Source of the DNA: JAVKMO01 sp031539345
Lineage (GTDB): Bacteria > Bacteroidota > Bacteroidia > Chitinophagales > Chitinophagaceae
DNA: 64,000 nt
Assembly: GCA_031539345.1 (NCBI GenBank)
Contig: JAVKMO010000028.1
Span: forward strand, 6,225-70,224
Direction of reading: 5' to 3'
Position numbers and translations under genes: made by a program. The notes under the pieces are model-generated. The model did not search any database. It was not told the origin of the DNA and saw only the letters and a list, made by a program, of their open reading frames with translations. Shown one piece after another: positions 18,137 to 27,707 of the stretch (positions are counted from its first letter, which is position 1; each line of letters begins with the position of its first letter).

Positions 18137-19603
18137 ATGAACGGAAACAACAATCCATCTTTACGCTTTAACAACACGAATAACAAAACCAAAATTCTTG
18201 CTACGCTTGGTCCTGCGTCTAATACGTATGATAAAATTTTATCTATGGTGAATGCAGGAGCAAATATTTTTCGACTGAATTTTTCTCATGGCAACCATGA
18301 AACAAAAAAAAATCTCATCGGGTTTATTCGTCAAATTAACAAAGACAAACAATTAAACCTTTCCATTCTTGGCGACTTACAAGGACCAAAATTAAGAGTA
18401 GGGAAAATTAAAGACGATGAATTGATGCTTAATGTAGGAGACATGGTTCATTTTTCTAACCAAGAAGTTGAAGGCACTTTATCAATGATTACCGTGTCGT
18501 ATCCAAATTTAAGTTCAGATATTAAAGTAGGAAATAAAATTTTAATTGATGATGGAAAAATTGAAGTGAGTGTTATTGAAGTAACCAAAAATGGCGTCAT
18601 TAAAACGATTGTTTTACAAGGCGGCATCATTAAATCAAACAAAGGCTTTAACCTTCCTGATACAAAAATTTCTTTACCTGCACTCACAGAAAAAGACTTA
18701 GAAGATTTAGAATTTATTATCGAACAAAAATTGGACTGGGTGGCTTTATCATTTGTAAAAAATGTAAAAGATATCAATCTTCTCAAATTTTTCTTGCAGC
18801 AAAAAGAATCAAAAACAAAAGTGATTGCCAAAATAGAAATGCCCGAAGCTTTAGATCATATCAATGAAATTATCAACGAGTCAGACGGTATTATGATTGC
18901 ACGTGGTGATTTAGGCGTTGAATTGCCTGTAGAAAAAGTGCCATTGGTACAAAAATCAATTATCCGTAAATGTATCCATAGAGCAAAGCCCGTTATTGTG
19001 GCAACACAAATGATGGAAAGCATGATAGAATTGAGCAAACCCAACCGAAGCGAAATTACAGACGTTGCAAACGCTGTTGTTGAAGGGGCAGACGCAGTGA
19101 TGCTAAGTGCAGAAACCGCAGCCGGCAAACATCCCGAACTCGTCATTGCCACAATGAAAAAAATTATCTTAGAAGTAGAAAATAACATTTTTGAATACAA
19201 CCGCGCAGACGATTTAACCCCACAAAAACATTCGCCTTCTTTTTTAAGCGACGCATTATGTTACAACGCTTGTAAAATTGCCGTTGATGTGGACGCAAAA
19301 GCCCTCATTGGCATGACACAGACAGGCTTTACGGGGTTTACGCTCAGTAGCTTTAGACCGTCGGCACCACTTTATGTTTTTGCAACAAACCAACTTTTGG
19401 TAACGCAACTCAACCTGAGCTGGGGTGTAACAGCATTTTATTTTCCAGAAGGAGACAACGTCGATGAAATTTTTAACAAACAAATTGAGATGTTAAAAGC
19501 TGAAGGATTATTAAATGCGAATGATGTTGTTGTTTCAACAGGGTCTTTGCCTGTTGATAAAAAACTACCTACCAACATGGTCAAAATTTCGATTGTACCC
19601 TAA
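18137..19603 (+). CDS. pyk: Pyruvate kinase
   Basis: Final step of glycolysis, phosphoenolpyruvate plus ADP to pyruvate and ATP. TLGPASNTYDKI opens the barrel, FRLNFSHGNHE gives the substrate-binding Arg and Asn, the signature IAKIEMPEALDHINEI carries the catalytic Lys, and IARGDLGVELP binds the divalent metal. The B domain and the C-terminal allosteric domain are present and the length of 488 is normal for a bacterial homotetramer. Confidence 0.97.
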   Translation: MNGNNNPSLRFNNTNNKTKILATLGPASNTYDKILSMVNAGANIFRLNFSHGNHETKKNLIGFIRQINKDKQLNLSILGDLQGPKLRVGKIKDDELMLNVGDMVHFSNQEVEGTLSMITVSYPNLSSDIKVGNKILIDDGKIEVSVIEVTKNGVIKTIVLQGGIIKSNKGFNLPDTKISLPALTEKDLEDLEFIIEQKLDWVALSFVKNVKDINLLKFFLQQKESKTKVIAKIEMPEALDHINEIINESDGIMIARGDLGVELPVEKVPLVQKSIIRKCIHRAKPVIVATQMMESMIELSKPNRSEITDVANAVVEGADAVMLSAETAAGKHPELVIATMKKIILEVENNIFEYNRADDLTPQKHSPSFLSDALCYNACKIAVDVDAKALIGMTQTGFTGFTLSSFRPSAPLYVFATNQLLVTQLNLSWGVTAFYFPEGDNVDEIFNKQIEMLKAEGLLNANDVVVSTGSLPVDKKLPTNMVKISIVP

Positions 19604-19621
19604 CACATAAACTTGTCTTGT

Positions 19622-20551
19622 ATGAAAAAGAACGTCATCATTTTTGGAGGCACTGGTTTTGTCGGATATTATTTAGCCCGGTATTTATCAGAAAAAAACT
19701 ATCAAGTTATTATTATCACACGCAAACAATGGTTGCACAACAAAGTTGAAGACGTTAAAAATATTCAGTATAAATATTGGGATATTGACCAAGGAAAAAT
19801 TGATGCAGACATTATTCAACAAGCAGACTACATTGTCAATTTAGTTGGCGAAAACGTTGCCAAAGGGCGATGGACAAAAAAAACAAAAGATAAAATTGTT
19901 GAAAGCCGTGTACGAAGTGCACAATTGATTTTGCAATTTTTATCTCATCATACACACAAATTACAATGCGTCATTAACGCTTCTGCCATTGGTTGGTATG
20001 GCGAAAGCGAAACAACAACATTTACCGAAGACGCACCTCCAGCAAAAAACTTTTTAGGACAAACTTGCCAACAATGGGAAGAAAGCATCAGTCCAATTAA
20101 AAATTTAGGCATCCGTTTGGTCATTTTTAGAATGGGAATTGTATTGAGTTCTCGTGGTGGATTTTTAGGAGAATTTCAACGCTTATTACATTGGGGCATT
20201 GCTCCTGTTTTTGGAAAAGGTACGCAAATGGTCAGCTGGATACATATTGACGATTACGTGCAAATGATTGTCCATGCTTTTGAAAACGACAGCGTAAACG
20301 GCGTTTACAACGCAGTTGCACCGAACCCCGTATCACAACGTTACATTATTACAACAATGCAAAAAGTGCATTATTTCAGAACGATAAAAATCTTTTTACC
20401 AAAATGGTTAGTGAAATTTTTATTGGGAGAAATGAGCCAAGAGGTTTTAAAAAGCTGTAAAGCAAGTGCAAAAAAAATTGAAAAAACGGGCTATACATTT
20501 AAATTTAAAATTATAGAACAAGCCCTTAAAAATTTGCTTCGCAAGGGATAA
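19622..20551 (+). CDS. TIGR01777-family NAD-dependent epimerase/dehydratase (YfcH-like)
   Basis: Extended short-chain dehydrogenase fold: nucleotide-binding GGTGFVG near residues 9-15, NLVGENVAKGRW which is characteristic of the YfcH/TIGR01777 group, and the SAIGWYG segment in the catalytic Tyr region. The C-terminus has the DUF1731 region (LLGEMSQEVLKS). The substrate is unknown. The start is the ATG at 19622; a TTG three codons earlier is less likely. The gap to pyruvate kinase is 18 bases. Confidence 0.9.
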   Translation: MKKNVIIFGGTGFVGYYLARYLSEKNYQVIIITRKQWLHNKVEDVKNIQYKYWDIDQGKIDADIIQQADYIVNLVGENVAKGRWTKKTKDKIVESRVRSAQLILQFLSHHTHKLQCVINASAIGWYGESETTTFTEDAPPAKNFLGQTCQQWEESISPIKNLGIRLVIFRMGIVLSSRGGFLGEFQRLLHWGIAPVFGKGTQMVSWIHIDDYVQMIVHAFENDSVNGVYNAVAPNPVSQRYIITTMQKVHYFRTIKIFLPKWLVKFLLGEMSQEVLKSCKASAKKIEKTGYTFKFKIIEQALKNLLRKG

Positions 20552-20577
20552 AACAATTTCTACACAAAAAATTATGC

Positions 20578-21471
20578 ATGACAAACAAAACACTACTCAT
20601 TTTAGCCGCAGGCATGGGGTCTCGATATGGAGGCAACAAACAAATTGATGCCTTTGGCCCTCATCAAGAAATGCTCATGGATTATTCTATTTATGATGCC
20701 ATACAAGCGGGTTTTAATAAAATTGTATTTATTATTCGTGAAGATTTTACCACCTCATTCAAAAAAGAAATTGAGGCACGCTGGAAAGGAAAAGCAGAAT
20801 TTTGTTACATGTATCAGTCCTTAGACAAATTTTTTGACGATAAAAAATATACCACAACAAGAACAAAACCTTGGGGTACATCACACGCCATTTTGTGTGC
20901 AAAAGATGCCATTCAAGAACCTTTTTTAATGATCAATGCAGACGATTTTTATGGTCGAACAAGTTTTGTTACTGCAGGTGAATTTTTAACAACTCACTGT
21001 ACGCCCTCGCAATATGGCTTGGTGGCGTATCAACTCAACCAAACGGTTTCTGAACACGGTTCTGTTTCTCGTGGCGTATGCGAAGTAAAAAACGATTTGT
21101 TAGTCAATATTGAAGAGCATACAAAAATTTATTGGAAAGAAAAAAACATTGCTTCTGACTACAACAATACAACCATAGATTTAGATCCAAAATCTAAAGT
21201 GTCCATGAATTTCTTCTGTTTTCATCACACTATTTTTACTCACTTAGAAAAAGAATTTGCTTCCTTTTTAGAAAAAAATCACGCTGAATTAAAAACCGAA
21301 TTTCTCATTTCTGCTTTTTGCGATGATTGCATCAAACGTTTTGGCATTCAACTCAAAGTAGAAAACACAAACGAAAAATGGTTTGGCGTAACATACCCTG
21401 AAGATGCTGAAATTGTACGTGAGGAGATTAGAAAACTGATTGCTTCAAAGCATTATCCATCTCAATTGTAA
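20578..21471 (+). CDS. Nucleotidyltransferase, NDP-sugar pyrophosphorylase-like
   Basis: GT-A type nucleotidyltransferase. The N-terminus LILAAGMGSRYGGNKQID has the nucleotide-binding LAAGxGxR motif, and MINADDFYGR supplies the metal-binding Asp. The C-terminal half has no left-handed beta-helix, so it is not a GlmU-type enzyme. The usual product name is nucleotidyltransferase; the sugar and nucleotide cannot be assigned from sequence. The length of 297 is typical. It lies between an epimerase and ddl. Confidence 0.88.
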   Translation: MTNKTLLILAAGMGSRYGGNKQIDAFGPHQEMLMDYSIYDAIQAGFNKIVFIIREDFTTSFKKEIEARWKGKAEFCYMYQSLDKFFDDKKYTTTRTKPWGTSHAILCAKDAIQEPFLMINADDFYGRTSFVTAGEFLTTHCTPSQYGLVAYQLNQTVSEHGSVSRGVCEVKNDLLVNIEEHTKIYWKEKNIASDYNNTTIDLDPKSKVSMNFFCFHHTIFTHLEKEFASFLEKNHAELKTEFLISAFCDDCIKRFGIQLKVENTNEKWFGVTYPEDAEIVREEIRKLIASKHYPSQL

Positions 21472-21555
21472 CACAAACCAAACGGACCTTTTTTTCATAC
21501 CCATGAACCCACTCCAACCGTCTTTTTTTATTTGTATTAAAGCCAACTATTCGGT

Positions 21556-22539
21556 ATGAAAAAAAACATTGCTCTTGTTACAGGAGGTTATTCTTCAGAA
21601 TGTCAAATTTCTTATCTATCCGCAGACAGCGTTTGGAAAAGTTTAGATCACAGCAAATTCAATTTTTATTTCATTGACATTAACCCAAAAGAATGGGTGT
21701 GTAAAATCGAGAATAAAAAATATCCCATTGATAAAAATGATTTTTCTATATGCATCAAAAATGAAACCATTCAGTTTGATTTGTGTTATATGATGTTGCA
21801 TGGAACGCCCGGAGAAGATGGCAAATTACAAGGCTATTTTGATAGCATTCGCCAACCTTATTTGTCTTGCAATGCAGCCGTTTCTGCACTCACGTTTAAC
21901 AAATTTTATACCACAACAATTTTACAATCGCTGGGCATTAAAGTTGCCAAATCAACGATGCTATTTAAACAGCAAACGTACGATGTAAAAAAATTAGCCC
22001 GATTGCTCCAATTTCCTGTTTTCGTCAAACCCAATAATGGCGGATCAAGCATTGGCATTTCTAAAGTTACAAAACAAGACTTACTACAAAAAGCAATTAC
22101 AAAAGCCTTTGCAGAAGACGACCAAGTGTTGCTTGAAGAACAAATTGTGGGCAGAGAATTTACCGTGGGCATTTGCAAACTCAAAAATCAAATTGTCATT
22201 TTACCCATTACAGAAATTAAAACACAAAATGATTTTTTTGACTTTGAAGCAAAATATCAAGGCAAAGCAATAGAAATTACACCAGCAAAAATCACTGCTG
22301 ACATCAAGAAAAAAATAGAAACTGTAGCCAAAGATATTTATACCAAACTCAATTGCAATGGCGTTATTCGCGTTGATATTATTTACAACGAGAAAGACAA
22401 AGAAGCCTATGTCTTAGAAATCAATACGGTGCCAGGACAAACAAAAACAAGCTTTATTCCACAACAAGTTTTGGCAATGAATATGCCGTTGAAAAAATTT
22501 TATACTTTATTGTTAGAAGAATGTTTAAAGGCAAAATAA
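21556..22539 (+). CDS. ddl: D-alanine--D-alanine ligase
   Basis: ATP-grasp enzyme that makes the D-Ala-D-Ala dipeptide for peptidoglycan. The N-terminal signature is MLHGTPGEDGKLQGYFD, FVKPNNGGSSIGISK is the ATP-binding loop, and LEINTVPGQT contains the Mg-binding Glu and Asn. The length of 327 is normal. The neighbour ispH starts 22 bases downstream, also in envelope precursor supply (undecaprenyl synthesis). Confidence 0.96.
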   Translation: MKKNIALVTGGYSSECQISYLSADSVWKSLDHSKFNFYFIDINPKEWVCKIENKKYPIDKNDFSICIKNETIQFDLCYMMLHGTPGEDGKLQGYFDSIRQPYLSCNAAVSALTFNKFYTTTILQSLGIKVAKSTMLFKQQTYDVKKLARLLQFPVFVKPNNGGSSIGISKVTKQDLLQKAITKAFAEDDQVLLEEQIVGREFTVGICKLKNQIVILPITEIKTQNDFFDFEAKYQGKAIEITPAKITADIKKKIETVAKDIYTKLNCNGVIRVDIIYNEKDKEAYVLEINTVPGQTKTSFIPQQVLAMNMPLKKFYTLLLEECLKAK

Positions 22540-22561
22540 TTTTACTTCTCATACGCTATTT

Positions 22562-23827
22562 ATGAAACACTTTGACGTTCCTCTTCAGTATAAAGACTCT
22601 ATTGTAAAACACGTTAAAAATTTTCGACTCCAAGCAGACAAACTCAAAAAAAATCTAACGCCAAGTTTATTGCAAGCCGGTGATTTGCAATTTTACCTGC
22701 CTCGCAATTTTGGGTTTTGTTATGGCGTTGAAAATGCCATTAGTCTTACAAACAATATCATTGACAACAACACAGAAAACAAAAGAATTTTTTTGTTAAG
22801 TGAACTCATTCACAACCCCATTATCAATCAACATTTAATCGAAAAAGGCGTACAATTTTTAATGCACAATGACGGCAGAAATATTATTCCCTTCGACACT
22901 TTGCGTTCAGATGACATTGTCATTATTCCTGCGTTTGGCACAACAATTGAAATAGAAAATCAACTCAAACAAATTGGCATTGACATTCAACGGTATTATT
23001 CTACCTGCCCTTTTGTAGAAAAAGTATGGAAAAAAGGCAAAGAACTTTTAGACGACAATTATACCATCATCATTCACGGAAAACCCGAACACGAAGAAAC
23101 AAAAGCCACTTTTTCTCATGTTACACAAAGCAAGAATGCGTGTGTCATTATTCGTGATCAAACCGAAGCCAATTTGTTGGCACAATACATACGCAAAGAA
23201 AAAAATACAGCAACATTTTTAACCGATTTTGCAGGTAAGCACACACCAAATTTTAATCCAGAAAAAGATTTACAACGCATTGGCGTAATCAACCAAACAA
23301 CAATGCTAGCGACAGAAACTCAAGCGATTGCAAACTTTTTAAAACAAAGCCTCATTGATTTTTATCAACTGACAGACGACAAAGTGCAGAACCATTTTGC
23401 AGACACGAGAGACACACTTTGTTATGCCACAAACGAAAATCAAAAAGCGGTCGAATACATGGTCAAAAACCAACCCTTAGACCTTGTAATTGTTATTGGC
23501 GGGCACAACAGTTCAAACACGTGCAATCTGTATAAAATTGCACATCAACACGCTTCAGCAATTTTCATTACAAATGAAAAAGATTTGACCGACAAACACA
23601 CTGCACAACATTTTAATGTGTATGAAAAAAAAATCGAAACACGCACGCACGAGTATTTTAATTCCCTCAAACGCCGCATTGGCATTGTCATTGGGGCATC
23701 ATGCCCAGATTCTGAAATCGATTTTGTTATTAAAAAAATTCTTCGTTTTTATTACAATAATGAAGAAGCAGAACAACAGTTTAACACTTTAGCAAAAGCT
23801 TTTATTCCATCTTCTTCACACAATTAA
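22562..23827 (+). CDS. ispH: 4-hydroxy-3-methylbut-2-enyl diphosphate reductase
   Basis: Last enzyme of the MEP isoprenoid pathway, with an iron-sulfur cluster held by three cysteines. The likely ligands are Cys53 (RNFGFCYGVENA), Cys149 (YYSTCPFVEKVW) and Cys287 (DTLCYATNENQ). GHNSSNTCNL is the diphosphate-binding Ser-x-Asn segment. At 421 residues it is about 100 longer than the E. coli enzyme, through an N-terminal extension of about 40 residues and inserts; this longer form is common in Bacteroidota. Confidence 0.94.
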   Translation: MKHFDVPLQYKDSIVKHVKNFRLQADKLKKNLTPSLLQAGDLQFYLPRNFGFCYGVENAISLTNNIIDNNTENKRIFLLSELIHNPIINQHLIEKGVQFLMHNDGRNIIPFDTLRSDDIVIIPAFGTTIEIENQLKQIGIDIQRYYSTCPFVEKVWKKGKELLDDNYTIIIHGKPEHEETKATFSHVTQSKNACVIIRDQTEANLLAQYIRKEKNTATFLTDFAGKHTPNFNPEKDLQRIGVINQTTMLATETQAIANFLKQSLIDFYQLTDDKVQNHFADTRDTLCYATNENQKAVEYMVKNQPLDLVIVIGGHNSSNTCNLYKIAHQHASAIFITNEKDLTDKHTAQHFNVYEKKIETRTHEYFNSLKRRIGIVIGASCPDSEIDFVIKKILRFYYNNEEAEQQFNTLAKAFIPSSSHN

Positions 23828-23852
23828 TTATTTCACAGTTCAAATTTTTATT

Positions 23853-24320
23853 ATGAATTTTTTATTCTTCTTATCTTTTCTTTTTTTACAAACTGCACCA
23901 AAATCTACCCCAGAGGAAGTGAGCATAGAATATAAAGCACAGTTAAAAGAACTATTTATTGCAACCAATTTGGCAAATAGTTTTCAGGCATCTGTATTGG
24001 AAACAATCAGTATTTACAAAAAACAATATCCAAAAGTGCCCGCTTCATTTTGGGAAAGTTTGCAAAAAGATTTAACTGCAAAATCATTAGATGATTTGAC
24101 CAATTTATTTGCTCCTGTTTATATTCAACATTTAACTGCTCAAGACCTTCAACAAGTGCTTGGATTTTATCATTCGCCAGCAGGAAAAAAATATGCCAAT
24201 AGCACACCCAAAATAATGAAAGAAACAATTTTAATAGGGCAAAATTGGGCAATGGAATTACAAAATCTTGTACTCAAAAAATTGATTGACAAAGGTCATG
24301 TAAAAGATGATTTTAAATGA
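23853..24320 (+). CDS. DUF2059-family secreted protein
   Basis: 155 residues with an N-terminal hydrophobic signal of about 15 residues. The middle part LTAQDLQQVLGFYHSPAGKK is the DUF2059 hallmark (helical domain, with FYxSPxGKK). Family members are exported; their role is unknown. It begins 25 bases after ispH and ends 16 bases before the type III methyltransferase gene, so it marks the boundary of the housekeeping run. Confidence 0.85.
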   Translation: MNFLFFLSFLFLQTAPKSTPEEVSIEYKAQLKELFIATNLANSFQASVLETISIYKKQYPKVPASFWESLQKDLTAKSLDDLTNLFAPVYIQHLTAQDLQQVLGFYHSPAGKKYANSTPKIMKETILIGQNWAMELQNLVLKKLIDKGHVKDDFK

Positions 24321-24336
24321 GCCTAAAAATTAAAAA

Positions 24337-26307
24337 ATGAACCACCAACAAAAAATAACAACCGACATAAAAGTACCCAACAAGAATTTGGAAAATTTGA
24401 GGCAACATTTTTCGCATTGCTTTGACAAAGACGGAAACTTTCAACTGGAAAAATTTAAAGCCAACCTGACTGAAAAAGAAATCAATTTTTCTACTGAAAG
24501 TTATGGTTTAGAGTGGCTTGGAAAATCGTATGCAAGACTTTTGGCAAGCGACCCAGCAACAACTTTGCTCAAAGCAGACGAAACACACAACAGCAAACCA
24601 GAAAACGCTAACGCTGAAAACTTACTGATTAAAGGCGACAACCTTGAAGTATTAAAACACCTTGCCAATGCCTACTATGAGCAAGTAAAAATGATTTACA
24701 TCGACCCGCCTTACAACACAGGTAGTGATGGCTTTGTATATAACGATGATAGAAAATTTACAACAAAAGAACTCCAAAACCTCATTGGCGTAGATGAAGA
24801 AAAAGCCAAAAGAATTTTATCTTTTACGCAAAGTAAAAGCAATAGCCATTCAGCTTGGCTTACTTTTCTTTACCCACGTTTATACATTGCAAAACAATTG
24901 TTGAAAGATGATGGCGTAATTTTTGTTTCTATTGATGATAACGAAGTGGCACAACTACGTTTGTTGATGGATGAAATTTTTGGAGAGGAAAATTTTGTGG
25001 CAGAGTTGCCTACTGTAATGAATTTAAAAGGTAACAATGACGAATTTGCTTTTGCGGGAACACACGAATACACAATAGTATATTCAAAAAATAAAAATAA
25101 TTCAGTATTTAAAGAGTTTAATGTAAATGATGATGAATTAGATGATTGGCAAGAGGATGAAATAGGGTTTTTTAAGCATGGTGCAAATTTAAAAGCAACT
25201 GGCGGAAATGCACCACGAGAAAAAAGACCAAATTTATTTTACCCAATATTTTTAGACTCAAATAACAATGTGTATGTAACTGATGATGACAATATTCCTA
25301 AAAAATATGTGGGAGAAATAAAAACACTTTTACCAATAACCAATGAGCAAGAAATGTCGTGGAGATGGAGCAAAGAAAAAGTAAAAAATGAAATAAATAA
25401 TATAATTGTATCAAGGAATGGCAGTATAGGTATTTATAAAAAACAAAGACCTTCATTGGGTGATTTACCATCCAAAAAGCCAAAATCATTGTTTTATAAA
25501 CCAGAATATAGTAGTGGTAACGGTACGGCTCAATTAAAAGAGTTGTTAGGTGATAAATTTTTTAGCAGTCCAAAACCATTAAATTTAATTAAAGATTTTT
25601 TAGAAATATCCACAAATACAAACGACCTCATCCTCGACTTTTTTGCAGGTTCAGGCACCACAGGCGATGCCGTAATGCAACTCAATGCTGAAGGTGGCGG
25701 CAATAGAAAATTTATTTTAGTGCAATTGCCCGAAGCAATAGATCCAAAGAAAAATAAAACGGCTTATGATTTTGTAAAAGATGAATTGAAAGCAGAGCCT
25801 ACTATTTTTGAAATCACCAAAGAGCGTTTATTAAGAGCCGCTATAAAAATTAAAAAAGAAAAAAAAGAGGACAAGGGCAACTTAGGTTTTAAGATTTTTG
25901 AAACCCTGCCTATTTGGGAAGATTACGATTTTGAAGCCGATGAGTTGAACACGCAAACAATTTTGTTTGATGAAAGCAAATTGATCGCAGAAGACATTAA
26001 AGCATTGCTCATTACGTGGAAAACTTATGACGGCATTGCATTGACGCAAGATTTGGAAACAATTGATTTAGGCGGTTATACTGCCTTTTATGGCAACCAA
26101 AAATTGTATCTGATGAACAAAGGTTTTACAACAGAAAACCTTAAAAATCTTTTAGAAAAAATTGATGCTGACAAAAAATTTAGTCCTTCATCAATGATTG
26201 CTTTTGGCTATCATTTTGATAGTGCCAGATTGATTGAAATTTCAGAAAATATAAAATCATATACCAACAAGAAAAAAATTGACATTGATTTTATAACGAG
26301 ATATTAG
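24337..26307 (+). CDS. mod: Type III restriction-modification system, modification subunit (DNA methyltransferase)
   Basis: Beta-class N6-adenine methyltransferase. The catalytic motif DPPYNTG is at residues 123-129 and comes before the AdoMet motif DFFAGSGTTG (434-443); this order is the beta-class order of Mod subunits. The variable centre (about 220-420) is the target recognition domain; the C-terminal part is typical of Mod. Length 656 is normal. The target site cannot be predicted. It begins the operon mod - RhuM fragment - RhuM/Doc - res with gaps of 1 and 10 bases and then a 4-base overlap. Mod marks host DNA and also gives site specificity to Res. Confidence 0.95.
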   Translation: MNHQQKITTDIKVPNKNLENLRQHFSHCFDKDGNFQLEKFKANLTEKEINFSTESYGLEWLGKSYARLLASDPATTLLKADETHNSKPENANAENLLIKGDNLEVLKHLANAYYEQVKMIYIDPPYNTGSDGFVYNDDRKFTTKELQNLIGVDEEKAKRILSFTQSKSNSHSAWLTFLYPRLYIAKQLLKDDGVIFVSIDDNEVAQLRLLMDEIFGEENFVAELPTVMNLKGNNDEFAFAGTHEYTIVYSKNKNNSVFKEFNVNDDELDDWQEDEIGFFKHGANLKATGGNAPREKRPNLFYPIFLDSNNNVYVTDDDNIPKKYVGEIKTLLPITNEQEMSWRWSKEKVKNEINNIIVSRNGSIGIYKKQRPSLGDLPSKKPKSLFYKPEYSSGNGTAQLKELLGDKFFSSPKPLNLIKDFLEISTNTNDLILDFFAGSGTTGDAVMQLNAEGGGNRKFILVQLPEAIDPKKNKTAYDFVKDELKAEPTIFEITKERLLRAAIKIKKEKKEDKGNLGFKIFETLPIWEDYDFEADELNTQTILFDESKLIAEDIKALLITWKTYDGIALTQDLETIDLGGYTAFYGNQKLYLMNKGFTTENLKNLLEKIDADKKFSPSSMIAFGYHFDSARLIEISENIKSYTNKKKIDIDFITRY

Positions 26308-26308
26308 T

Positions 26309-26710
26309 ATGGAAACTCAAAATGAATTAGCAATTTTTCAGGCAGAAAACGGTGCGATAGAATTGCGAACTGATGTAAAAAATGCAACAGTTTGGGTTAC
26401 ACAAAAACAAATTGCAGAAATTTTTGGAATTGACCGTTCTGTGGTTACTAAGCATATCAACAAGATTATCGTCAACAAAGAAATTGATGAAAAAAGCAAT
26501 GTGCATTTTTTGCACATTGCCAATTCAGATAAGAGAGTGAAATTTTACACATTAGATGTAGTATTAACTGTTGGCTATCGAACAAATTCGGCTAAGGCCA
26601 TTGATTTTCGTGTTTGGGCAATAAAAATTCTTAAACAACACATCACCGAAGGTTACACCATAAATGCTCAAACAATAGAAAGAAATAAAATTCATTTTTT
26701 AAAAATATAA
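26309..26710 (+). CDS. RhuM-family N-terminal fragment
   Basis: 133 residues with a winged-helix-like DNA-binding region (VTQKQIAEIFGIDRSVVTKHINKI) and the conserved RhuM segment VGYRTNSAKAIDFRVWA. It stops after IERNKIHFLKI, exactly where the next gene continues (IEENKTHFLTALKDLK), so it is about one third of a full RhuM protein. The start is 1 base after the mod stop codon. It may be a remnant of a duplication or a working small regulator. RhuM proteins are often found within R-M loci; their function is not established. Confidence 0.75.
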   Translation: METQNELAIFQAENGAIELRTDVKNATVWVTQKQIAEIFGIDRSVVTKHINKIIVNKEIDEKSNVHFLHIANSDKRVKFYTLDVVLTVGYRTNSAKAIDFRVWAIKILKQHITEGYTINAQTIERNKIHFLKI

Positions 26711-26720
26711 AATAAATACT

Positions 26721-27707
26721 ATGCTAAAAGATGGAATTATAATATATCAATCTGATGGTAATTCAAATCAAATAGAAGTAATATTAAGAAAAGAGTCTAT
26801 TTGGTTATCTCAAGAGCAAATTTCTAATCTATTTGGCACTAAAAGACCTGCAATTACCAAACATTTGAAGAATATCTTCTTGTCTAATGAACTTAAAGAA
26901 ATTGAGGTATGTTCCATTTTGGAACACACCACTAAACACGGATCAATAGAAGGAAAAAGTCAAAAATCTAAAACAAAAATATATAATTTAGATGCAATAT
27001 TGTCAGTGGGTTACAGAGTTAATTCTAAACAAGCAACTTTATTTAGAATGTGGGCTACCCAACGCCTGAAAGATTATTTGGTTCAAGGCTATGCTATCAA
27101 CCAAAAACGAATAGAAGAAAACAAAACCCATTTTTTAACAGCTTTAAAAGATTTAAAACTACTTACCACAAACAATAGCCTTATAGAAGTCAAAGATGTT
27201 TTATCCTTGATTGAATCATTTTCAGGCACTTTTTTTTCGTTAGATAGTTACGACAAAAATCAATTTCCGAACAAAGGCACGATAGCCGAAATACAAACGA
27301 CTGCGAAAGAATTATATCAAGATATACAACAACTAAAAGCTCAACTGATTAAAAAAAGCGAAGCGACCGAACTATTTGCTCAAGAAAAAACAAAAGGGAA
27401 TTTGGAGAGTATTTTTGGTAATGTGTTTCAAAGTGTTTTTGGAGAAGATGCTTACCCAAGTGTTGAACAAAAAGCCGCCCATTTATTGTATTTTATTATC
27501 AAAAACCACCCTTTCAATGATGGTAATAAACGAAGCGGTGCCTTTGCTTTTATTTGGCTTTTGCAAAAGGCAGTTTATCCTTTCAGAAATAAAATATATC
27601 CAGAAACACTTACTACACTTACCATTTTAATTGCCGAATCAAACCCAACAGATAAAGAAAAAATGATAGGCATTGTACTCCTACTCCTAAACTCAAATCA
27701 ATCATGA
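26721..27707 (+). CDS. RhuM-Fic/Doc fusion protein
   Basis: 328 residues. The N-terminal half is RhuM-like: helix-turn-helix LSQEQISNLFGTKRPAITKH and VGYRVNSKQATLFRMWA. The C-terminal half is a Fic/Doc domain with HPFNDGNKRSG at residues 263-273. The motif has Asn-Lys-Arg where AMP-transferring Fic proteins have Gly-Asn-Gly-Arg, so it resembles Doc, which phosphorylates EF-Tu; this is family knowledge, not shown here. No separate inhibitory antitoxin gene is visible, unless the preceding RhuM fragment plays that part. The end overlaps the res start by 4 bases (ATGA), so translation is coupled to the nuclease subunit. Confidence 0.85.
   Translation: MLKDGIIIYQSDGNSNQIEVILRKESIWLSQEQISNLFGTKRPAITKHLKNIFLSNELKEIEVCSILEHTTKHGSIEGKSQKSKTKIYNLDAILSVGYRVNSKQATLFRMWATQRLKDYLVQGYAINQKRIEENKTHFLTALKDLKLLTTNNSLIEVKDVLSLIESFSGTFFSLDSYDKNQFPNKGTIAEIQTTAKELYQDIQQLKAQLIKKSEATELFAQEKTKGNLESIFGNVFQSVFGEDAYPSVEQKAAHLLYFIIKNHPFNDGNKRSGAFAFIWLLQKAVYPFRNKIYPETLTTLTILIAESNPTDKEKMIGIVLLLLNSNQS

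Noticed and set aside
26309..27707. One RhuM gene broken by a frameshift rather than two genes
   Set aside because: The second frame has its own complete RhuM N-terminus, so the two are tandem paralogues and not halves of one gene.
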